The notes beneath the pieces were generated by a model. It did no database searches. It saw only the letters and a list, made by a program, of their open reading frames with translations, and was not told where the DNA came from. The translations under genes were made by a program, and so were the position numbers. DNA of 9,957 bases from Thermoplasmata archaeon (GTDB lineage: Archaea > Thermoplasmatota > E2 > DHVEG-1): NCBI GenBank assembly GCA_003651045.1, contig QMTJ01000022.1, forward strand, positions 1-9,957, given 5' to 3'. This document shows, piece after piece, positions 1 through 5,133 of this stretch; positions within the stretch are counted from its first letter, which is position 1, and every line of letters begins with the position of its first letter.

Positions 1-97
1 ATTTTTGTTTGTTTGGTGTTTTAATGGGTGTTACTTTTTAGCCTTCCATTTCCAACAGGATAAAAACACCAATCAGATGAGGTATAACAAAATTTAT

Positions 98-420
98 GCT
101 GGGTGTAGGCCGTAAGCCTCTTTCTGTTTTTAAGACGGTATTCTACTAATGCGTCCTACCTTTGAGCAGTCTGGACAACTGATCTCAATGTTTGGACTTG
201 CTCCAGGAGCAGATAGACCGTTTCATCAAATCCTAAGGAGACCTCAACACCAAAGTGCATCATCGCAGTTATCCTTAGGCTGTGTCGTTTCTGTGCCTCT
301 GCAAGGGTTCTCACCCTTACCACTTGCGTGGTTTCCTGGTCCAGAATGAGAGAGGACTTTCCTCAGCGAAACCACAATATATATTGTGGTTTCACCGTCA
401 ACCGTCCACCTACGCCCAGC
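98..420 (-). ncRNA. rnpB: RNase P RNA, archaeal type A-like
   Basis: Catalytic RNA of RNase P, which removes the 5' leader of pre-tRNAs. Read on the minus strand, it contains the near-universal CR-I element GAGGAAAGUCC (354-364) and the CR-V-type element ACAGAAA followed by GGCUUACGGCC near the 3' end (from 127 downward). The ends are set by a 12-bp P1 helix: GCUGGGCGUAGG (420-409) pairs with CCUACACCCAGC (109-98) with a single C-A mismatch. A perfect 11-bp hairpin with an AUAU loop (368-393) sits at the P3 position, and an AGAAACGACAC segment near 287-292 resembles the conserved central core. The 323-nt length fits archaeal RNase P RNAs. Both ends are inferred from P1 pairing. The protein-like open frame on the opposite strand (149-349) is an artefact. 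Confidence 0.95.
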
Positions 421-444
421 AAATATAAAGTTACTCTTATCTAG

Positions 445-454
445 TTAATAAAAC
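445..454 (-). promoter_or_regulatory. Possible TATA box of rnpB
   Basis: The minus-strand sequence GTTTTATTAA is centred about 29 bases before the inferred 5' end of RNase P RNA at 420, roughly the distance expected for an archaeal TATA box. A second TATA-like stretch (TTTATATTT, 421-429) abuts the RNA and would place transcription inside P1, so it is less likely. The assignment rests on spacing alone. Confidence 0.4.
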
Positions 455-489
455 TTTTGCAGAATAAAACCTTTATTATACCAAAATAG

Positions 490-496
490 AAAAAAA
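490..496 (-). terminator. U-rich terminator after the lipoprotein gene
   Basis: A run of seven T on the minus strand lies 14 bases after the TAA stop (513-511) of the transglutaminase-like gene, with a second T run (502-505 region) just before it. Archaeal RNA polymerase terminates at such T tracts without needing a hairpin. It would separate this transcript from rnpB. Confidence 0.45.
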
Positions 497-510
497 CTGT
501 AAAAACTATA

Positions 511-2115
511 TTATGAGATATAAGAACTCGATTCTTTTGTATCAACGACTTCCCCGCTATAGAAAACCAGGGTTTCAAACTTTGAAGTAACATCAGGTGT
601 TTCAACATAGAAAGAAACTTTTTTCTTCGTACCAGGTTTAATTGATTGGATTGAAACAATTTCACTATTTAACTCAGAACCAGATACAGTTTTAAAAACA
701 CCTTTCACTACAATGTTTTTAGCTGTACCTCTACCATGGTTTTCCACGATAACATTTGCTTTAACAATATCCCCTATCTCAGTATTTAGATAGGTTGTTA
801 AAACATCATTTTTCCAATGATGAAAAATAACTGGTCTTGAGGATATCTCGTATACTGTTAACTCAGAAGGGGATCTGTACATAGGAGGGATAAAACCAAC
901 TTTTGCATTCTCAGTTGTGGTTTCTAAAAAATAATAATCACCTGTATAAACTTTATAACCTGGTACAATACTTTTATTTAGTTTCACCCCCACAGCCATA
1001 TGATTAGGTAAACGTAACAAGGATACATTAAAACCTAATCTATCAAGTAAGCTAGCTGTTAGAATCGCTTTATCCTCACAGTCACATCCAATATCATGGT
1101 TAAACAACGTTTCAACAGGATAATTCGGGTATTCTTTAGAAAGATTCAATGGATCATCTTCACGGTATTCAAGGAATTGTACGAATTTTGTAACGAAATC
1201 TATTTTTTCTGCATCGTTTTTAGCATTGAAACTGTATTCTCCGAAGGGTAAGGTAGAGATGAGACGATCTATAAAAATATCTAAATATCCATCATCGTAT
1301 GGGTCAAAAACATAAACACTATAATCTTCTTCACCTGAGAATCTTTTAAGACTGGTATAGTAATTAAATAAAAAATCAGGATATGGAACAACAAGTTTAC
1401 TAGGTACACCCTCTGTAAAAACCCGGGTGGAAACAGAGTTTTTGATTTCAAAAGAAAAAAAACTATAGTTTAAAACAAGCCCATTGGAATCCTTAAGGGT
1501 TATTTTAAAAGAATCAACAGAGGGTGTTCCATCTAAATGGATAAAACAATTTATAGTTTTGCTTTCACCAGGTAAAACCACAGAGGGTAACACGAGACTT
1601 GAAAACTGATTAGATCCTACTTCCATAGTGATACTATAGGGGTAAACAGGGTGATCTCCATTGTTAAACACTTGCATAGTTAAACCTATCAGCATTGTGA
1701 CGTCCCCGTGAACCCACCATCTCTGAGTACAAGTAGAAATTGAAACATCGGGGTTTATGAAAGAAAAAGATTTTGAAAAAATCTCATCATTTTTTTTATC
1801 ATAAACTTTGAGAACGTATACAGTAGATGGGGTTGTTTCTCTATATTCACCAATATGAAGAACAGTATACCCATCGCCTCTAAAAAAGAAATCAGAATCA
1901 ACTTGACTATGGTTAGCTGTAAAAAGTTTAACTGTAACCATACCTGAGCAGGAGTACGAGATGTTTAAAGCAGGGAACCCTTCATCATCTATTATACTCC
2001 ACGATTTTAGAGTAAAACTTGTACCGAAAAATAAATCTTCAAATAAACACCCTGAACAACAGGAACTAAGGAATAACGTTACACCTATTATAAAATATAT
2101 TGTTTTTTTGTTCAA
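511..2115 (-). CDS. Probable lipoprotein with transglutaminase-like domain
   Basis: A 534-residue, probably surface-anchored protein. The N-terminus has two lysines and a hydrophobic run, then LSSC (residues 16-19), which fits a lipobox with C19 as the lipidated residue; more cysteines follow at 20 and 23. The core (about 290-400) looks like a transglutaminase/bacterial-transglutaminase-like cysteine protease fold. The triad candidates are C346 in CDCEDKA, H372 in NHMAVGV and E398 in YFLETT. Regions before (about 130-225) and after it (about 440-520, with VKANVIVENHGRGTAKNIVV) resemble CARDB/Ig-like beta-sandwich domains. Asn-X-Ser/Thr sites occur throughout, as expected for an exported archaeal protein. 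The start is TTG; a stop lies three codons upstream in frame, and the signal sequence begins right there. It starts 19 bases after the aminotransferase stop, so it is probably cotranscribed. Substrate is unknown, and hydrolytic versus cross-linking activity cannot be decided. Confidence 0.85.
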   Translation of the reverse strand: MNKKTIYFIIGVTLFLSSCCSGCLFEDLFFGTSFTLKSWSIIDDEGFPALNISYSCSGMVTVKLFTANHSQVDSDFFFRGDGYTVLHIGEYRETTPSTVYVLKVYDKKNDEIFSKSFSFINPDVSISTCTQRWWVHGDVTMLIGLTMQVFNNGDHPVYPYSITMEVGSNQFSSLVLPSVVLPGESKTINCFIHLDGTPSVDSFKITLKDSNGLVLNYSFFSFEIKNSVSTRVFTEGVPSKLVVPYPDFLFNYYTSLKRFSGEEDYSVYVFDPYDDGYLDIFIDRLISTLPFGEYSFNAKNDAEKIDFVTKFVQFLEYREDDPLNLSKEYPNYPVETLFNHDIGCDCEDKAILTASLLDRLGFNVSLLRLPNHMAVGVKLNKSIVPGYKVYTGDYYFLETTTENAKVGFIPPMYRSPSELTVYEISSRPVIFHHWKNDVLTTYLNTEIGDIVKANVIVENHGRGTAKNIVVKGVFKTVSGSELNSEIVSIQSIKPGTKKKVSFYVETPDVTSKFETLVFYSGEVVDTKESSSYIS

Positions 2116-2134
2116 GAGGCATCAATCTAGGTGG

Positions 2135-3376
2135 TTATAAAACAGCTTTTTCTTTTTCTAGTTTATTCTTTATAACCTTACCTAGTCTACGCATTCCCTC
2201 CTCGATTAATTCATCTGTTGAATATGAGAAATTAAGTCTCATAGATCTACCACCACCACCGTCGACATGGAATGCTTTACCATGTACATAGGCAACTTTT
2301 TCTTTTATCGCATCTAGGAATAAAACCTCTGTGTCAATGCCTTCTGGTAGTGTCACCCATGCAAACATACCACCTTTAGGTTTATGACATATGTATCCTT
2401 CTGGGAAGTATTTCTCCATAGCCTTCATCATAATATCTCGTTTAGGTTTGTATAGTTCACATATTTTTAAAATATGAAGGTCCAGTGATCCTCGTCTCAT
2501 GAACTCATATGCTATATATTGTGTAAACGTGTTTGTGCAGAGGTCAAGTGCTTGTTTACATATCACCATTTTCCGTGTTAATTCAGGGCTAGCTAGTGTC
2601 CATGCTAAGCGAAAACCTGGTGAGAGAATTTTTGAAAAAGTAGACATGTAAATAACTCTACCTTCGTCATCAAAAGCTTTTATAGGTTTCACTGGTGGAA
2701 TATCGTATCTGAGTTTACCATATGGATCGTCTTCAACGATTAACAGGTCGTACTCATTTGCAATATCTATGAGTTGTTTCCTTCTTTTTTCAGGCATTAC
2801 TACGCCAGCAGGGTTTTGAAAAGTAGGTACTACATAGATAAACTTTGGAGTAATCTCTTGTTTAAGTAATTCTTTAATTCTATCCTCCAGGATATCAACT
2901 CTCATTCCATCGCCGTCTAATGGTATACCAGAAAGATTTGCCTCATAGGCTCTAAAAGCGTTTATACCACCTAGATAAGTAGGTAAACCAACAAGAGCGG
3001 TATCACCTGGGTTTAAAAACATTTTACCAACAGTGTCTAAAGCTTGTTGAGAACCACTCATGATAGTTACTTCATCTGCGGATACATCAATCCCTTCTTT
3101 ATACGCACGTTCCGCTATCATTTCACGGAGTTCTTTTAAACCCTGGGTAGTACCATACTGAAGAGCTACTTCACCATGGTGTTCCATAACGTAATCCATA
3201 GCGCCTTCTAAATCTTTAATAGGGAAAGACTTTGGATTTGGTAGTCCACCAGCGAAACTTATAATTTCAGGATCCTGAGTAACCCGTAACAACTCACGAA
3301 TCACAGATTTCCTCATTTTCCCTGCTCTATCAGAATATAACCTATCTATATCTGGAATAAAAACCACCACTCCCAC
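2135..3376 (-). CDS. PLP-dependent class I/II aminotransferase (LysN/MocR-like)
   Basis: Fold-type I aminotransferase that moves an amino group between an amino acid and a 2-oxo acid in the cytoplasm. In 413-residue numbering, FAGGLPNP (41-48) is the substrate-binding N-terminal motif, SGSQQALD (107-114) binds cofactor phosphate, N188 in QNPAG and D216/Y219 in DDPY contact the PLP ring, K249 in STFSK is the Schiff-base lysine, R256 follows in SPGFR, and R380 in MRLNFS binds the substrate carboxylate. The whole protein matches the 2-aminoadipate/aromatic/branched-chain aminotransferase group; substrate choice cannot be read from sequence. There is no N-terminal GntR domain, so it is an enzyme rather than a MocR regulator. 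The longest frame starts at GTG 3376, but codons 3 and 4 (3370 and 3367) are also GTG, and promoter spacing points to one of these. The lipoprotein gene follows after 19 bases. Confidence 0.93.
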   Translation of the reverse strand: MGVVVFIPDIDRLYSDRAGKMRKSVIRELLRVTQDPEIISFAGGLPNPKSFPIKDLEGAMDYVMEHHGEVALQYGTTQGLKELREMIAERAYKEGIDVSADEVTIMSGSQQALDTVGKMFLNPGDTALVGLPTYLGGINAFRAYEANLSGIPLDGDGMRVDILEDRIKELLKQEITPKFIYVVPTFQNPAGVVMPEKRRKQLIDIANEYDLLIVEDDPYGKLRYDIPPVKPIKAFDDEGRVIYMSTFSKILSPGFRLAWTLASPELTRKMVICKQALDLCTNTFTQYIAYEFMRRGSLDLHILKICELYKPKRDIMMKAMEKYFPEGYICHKPKGGMFAWVTLPEGIDTEVLFLDAIKEKVAYVHGKAFHVDGGGGRSMRLNFSYSTDELIEEGMRRLGKVIKNKLEKEKAVL

Positions 3377-3390
3377 GAATCAAATAACGT

Positions 3391-3406
3391 TTTATATGTA
3401 TTTCGC
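3391..3406 (-). promoter_or_regulatory. BRE/TATA promoter of the aminotransferase operon
   Basis: On the minus strand GCGAAA (3406-3401) is directly followed by TACATATAAA (3400-3391), a good archaeal BRE plus TATA box. The box centre near 3395 puts transcription start around 3367-3371, on the cluster of GTG codons that opens the aminotransferase frame. This implies a leaderless mRNA and a start at GTG 3370 or 3367. Confidence 0.6.
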
Positions 3407-3441
3407 AAAAAGTTTCAAATATAGTATAAATATATAGGAAA

Positions 3442-3639
3442 CTATTGTTTTTCTTTAACACGAGAAAACAATGGTTCAAGATGTTCTTCAAAAGCAGGCA
3501 TTGTTTCAAGAGTATCTCTACATATATTAAAACGATGAATTATATGCAAGGCGAGTTCTTCATCTGAGGATTTCACTCCATTCTTACCAGTAAACATTCT
3601 ACTTATGATTTCTTCAGAATCTAATATTTCTTCTCCCAT
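3442..3639 (-). CDS. Small hypothetical protein, 65 aa
   Basis: An acidic, hydrophilic 65-residue protein that I do not recognise. It has no signal peptide, membrane segment or cysteine metal site; C39 is the only cysteine. The composition (SSDEELALHIIHRF, and a run ending FEEHLEPLFSRVKEKQ) suggests two or three helices, as in many small archaeal cytoplasmic proteins. The best argument that it is real is its promoter. A strong TATA box (CTATATATAAATA, 3673-3661) is centred about 26 bases before its ATG, so the mRNA would start at or within a few bases of the start codon. There is no Shine-Dalgarno sequence, consistent with leaderless translation. It lies 65 bases upstream of the aminotransferase start but is separated from it by that gene's own promoter. 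Confidence 0.65.
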   Translation of the reverse strand: MGEEILDSEEIISRMFTGKNGVKSSDEELALHIIHRFNICRDTLETMPAFEEHLEPLFSRVKEKQ

Positions 3640-3660
3640 ACAATTTACTATGAATGTTTT

Positions 3661-3673
3661 TATTTATATATAG
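3661..3673 (-). promoter_or_regulatory. TATA box of the 65-aa gene
   Basis: CTATATATAAATA on the minus strand is preceded by a purine-rich AAAAAG stretch usable as a BRE. Its centre near 3667 predicts transcription start near 3641, against an ATG at 3639. This is classical leaderless geometry. Confidence 0.65.
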
Positions 3674-3687
3674 GCTTTTTCCTTCAG

Positions 3688-3693
3688 AAAAAA
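3688..3693 (-). terminator. T tract after the 33-aa gene
   Basis: Six consecutive T on the minus strand lie 22 bases past the stop of the small membrane-protein gene and before the next TATA box. It could act as a short archaeal intrinsic terminator. The tract is short, so this is weak. Confidence 0.3.
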
Positions 3694-3715
3694 CAATGGA
3701 TAGAATTAGGAGTTT

Positions 3716-3817
3716 TTATAGTGCACCTGTTATTTGAATAAGTATCAACAATATTATAACCATTGAGATGAAACACATGCTTAATACGTCTTCTTTGTTG
3801 TTTTTGCTGATTTGCAT
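3716..3817 (-). CDS. Small single-span membrane protein, 33 aa
   Basis: A complete short frame, ATG (3817-3815) to TAA (3718-3716), in an otherwise gene-free 350-base gap. The product begins with a polar, charged segment (MQISKNNKEDVLS) and then has about 18 hydrophobic residues (CFISMVIILLILIQITGAL, 15-33) running almost to the C-terminus, the pattern of a tail-anchored or single-pass microprotein. GGGACAGAG just before the ATG offers partial Shine-Dalgarno complementarity, and a TATA-like ATACATAAAC (3856-3847) lies about 34 bases upstream. A T tract follows the stop, and the next minus-strand gene has its own promoter. The family is unknown; it does not resemble archaeal Sec61 beta. An isoleucine/leucine-rich run could arise by chance in AT-rich DNA, so it needs support from conservation. 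Confidence 0.45.
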   Translation of the reverse strand: MQISKNNKEDVLSMCFISMVIILLILIQITGAL

Positions 3818-3874
3818 CTCTGTCCCAGTGGAAATATAGAGCTGTTGTTTATGTATCTTTTTTGTAGGTAAATA

Positions 3875-3890
3875 TGCATATACATATGCA
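3875..3890. promoter_or_regulatory. 7-2-7 palindrome, possible operator
   Basis: TGCATAT, two bases (AC), then ATATGCA form a perfect inverted repeat in the space between the divergent 33-aa gene and the nucleotidyltransferase gene. It is 58 bases before the former's ATG and about 100 before the latter's. The symmetry suits a dimeric helix-turn-helix repressor. No second copy was noticed in the window. Confidence 0.35.
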
Positions 3891-3923
3891 ACTATTTCAT
3901 AGTTTAAATGAAGTTTATTAACT

Positions 3924-3937
3924 CGAAAGATTTATTA
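3924..3937 (+). promoter_or_regulatory. BRE/TATA promoter of the nucleotidyltransferase gene
   Basis: CGAAA (3924-3928) followed by TTTATTA (3931-3937) forms a BRE-TATA pair. It predicts transcription start near 3960 and a leader of about 32 bases. The leader holds GGTGGA (3978-3983), a Shine-Dalgarno-like element about 9 bases before the ATG. A three-codon ATG-GGT-GGA-TAG mini-frame at 3975 overlaps that site. Confidence 0.5.
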
Positions 3938-3991
3938 GTAATACCGTGGCTTCATTAAAAGAAAAAAACTAAACATGGGTGGATAGAAACA

Positions 3992-5020
3992 ATGGAGGCT
4001 ATAATACTCGCAGGAGGTTTCGGTACACGTTTGAGACCTTTAACATATACCAGAGCGAAATCTCTTCTTCCTATATTGAATAAACCTATGATTTTGCATT
4101 TAATTGATGTTTTACCTAGTAGTGTTGATAGGATAATATTAGCGGTGAACTATAAAAAAAATCAGATTGAAGAATATTTCGAGGAGAACGATTGTGGGAG
4201 AGAAGTAATTGTTAATGATGAACCTGAACCTCTTGGAACAGGTGGCGCGGTGAAAAATGCTGAGAAATATGTTTCTTCTCGTTTCCTAGTGCTGAACAGC
4301 GATATAGTTTGTTCATTGGATCTCAATGAAATGATTAGGTTTCATAAAAAAAATAATGCAGTGTCAACGATTTCTTTATGGCCTGTGGAGAATGTTTCTG
4401 AGTTTGGTGTAGCGGATGTTAGAGAAAACGGTTGTATAGTTGGTTTTGTTGAAAAACCTAAACCTGAAGATGCTCCTTCTAATTTTATTAACGCTGGTGC
4501 CTACTGTATGGAACCAGAGGTTTTTGACTATATTGAAACAGGTCGTCTTGTGTCTATGGAGAAAGAAGTATTTCCTCAGATAATTCGGGATACTGGTCGT
4601 TTTTTTGGTTTTAAGTTCGATGGGTACTGGATGGATATCGGTAGAATCAGTAGCTATATCGAGGTTCATCGTTTTCTTATGAGGCTTAAGAAGATTGATA
4701 ACTGTCAAGGTGAAAAATGTGAAGTTCATGGTGTTTTAAAGGAATCCTGTATTGGTGATAACGTGTTTATTGGTGAAAATTCTCGGTTGTATTCATCTAT
4801 TGTTTATGATAATGTGGTAATTGAGGATGATGTTGTTTTGTCTAACTGTGTTGTGGGTGAAAACTGTAGAATCGGTGGTTTTTCAAATCTAAAAAATGTG
4901 GTACTGGGTGATAATGAGGTATTAGATAAGAGGAGTAATGTTGAAAATAGATTGATATGGACCCAGCCTATACCCATGGGTTACCCTGATAAACAAGTTG
5001 GTAATGTTATCGGGGAATAA
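3992..5020 (+). CDS. Sugar-phosphate nucleotidyltransferase with C-terminal left-handed beta-helix
   Basis: Cytoplasmic enzyme that joins a sugar 1-phosphate to a nucleoside triphosphate, giving an activated nucleotide sugar and pyrophosphate. The 342 residues begin with the GT-A-like nucleotidyltransferase fold: LAGGFGTRLRPLT (6-18) with R13, K23, EPEPLGTGGA (77-86), metal-binding D104 in NSD, EKP (154-156), N167 in NAGAY, and D215 in WMDIG. From about 250 to 310 there are hexapeptide repeats (CIGDNVFIGENS, VVIEDDVVLSNC, CVVGENCRIGG) of a left-handed beta-helix. The length fits GDP-mannose pyrophosphorylase or RmlA-long/GlmU-related enzymes; the helix looks too short for a full GlmU acetyltransferase. 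Whether the sugar is mannose, glucose or GlcNAc cannot be told. The segment usually written PKP around the conserved lysine is AKS here. The hexomutase downstream would supply its sugar 1-phosphate. Confidence 0.92.
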   Translation: MEAIILAGGFGTRLRPLTYTRAKSLLPILNKPMILHLIDVLPSSVDRIILAVNYKKNQIEEYFEENDCGREVIVNDEPEPLGTGGAVKNAEKYVSSRFLVLNSDIVCSLDLNEMIRFHKKNNAVSTISLWPVENVSEFGVADVRENGCIVGFVEKPKPEDAPSNFINAGAYCMEPEVFDYIETGRLVSMEKEVFPQIIRDTGRFFGFKFDGYWMDIGRISSYIEVHRFLMRLKKIDNCQGEKCEVHGVLKESCIGDNVFIGENSRLYSSIVYDNVVIEDDVVLSNCVVGENCRIGGFSNLKNVVLGDNEVLDKRSNVENRLIWTQPIPMGYPDKQVGNVIGE

Positions 5021-5033
5021 ATTCTGGTTACTC

Positions 5034-5041
5034 TTTTTTTT
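5034..5041 (+). terminator. T8 tract after the nucleotidyltransferase gene
   Basis: Eight consecutive T begin 14 bases after the TAA stop. It is the only strong T run in the 113-base gap to the hexomutase start. With the TATA box at 5094-5105, it suggests the two sugar genes can be transcribed separately. Confidence 0.5.
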
Positions 5042-5093
5042 AACAGTGTGTTTATCCAAATGTATTTATTAATGTTTTTAGTTTACCTGTTTC

Positions 5094-5105
5094 TATATTT
5101 ATAAA
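5094..5105 (+). promoter_or_regulatory. TATA box of the hexomutase gene
   Basis: TATATTTATAAA centred near 5099 predicts transcription start near 5125. That is downstream of the GTG at 5116 and 9 bases before the ATG at 5134, so it favours the ATG. Confidence 0.5.
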
Positions 5106-5133
5106 TTAGTGTTGAGTGTGGTGGAATAGTATT

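Noticed and set aside
15..70. Inverted repeat GGTGTTTT (15-22) and AAAACACC (63-70)
   Set aside because: Eight-base arms 40 bases apart are easily produced by chance in this sequence, and the T run is not placed as a terminator stem would need.
2..118. Open reading frame from the window edge on the plus strand (ends with TAA at 116-118)
   Set aside because: It runs into the 3' end of RNase P RNA and the residues are low-complexity aromatic/Asn-rich, like translated noncoding AT-rich DNA.
149..349. 66-codon plus-strand open frame
   Set aside because: It lies wholly antisense to the RNase P RNA, has no promoter or ribosome binding site, and its sequence shows no protein family features.
441..665. 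74-codon minus-strand frame
   Set aside because: It is an alternate-frame overlap of the C-terminal coding part of the transglutaminase-like gene, which has domain support.
2100..2291. 63-codon plus-strand frame
   Set aside because: It is antisense to the aminotransferase C-terminus, which has clear PLP-enzyme motifs.
4376..4729. 117-codon minus-strand frame
   Set aside because: It is antisense to the nucleotidyltransferase core, with no promoter or family resemblance.
5021..5133. Possible single operon of the nucleotidyltransferase and mutase without internal promoter
   Set aside because: A T8 tract and a well-placed TATA box in the gap argue for at least partly independent transcription, so I do not claim a strict operon.
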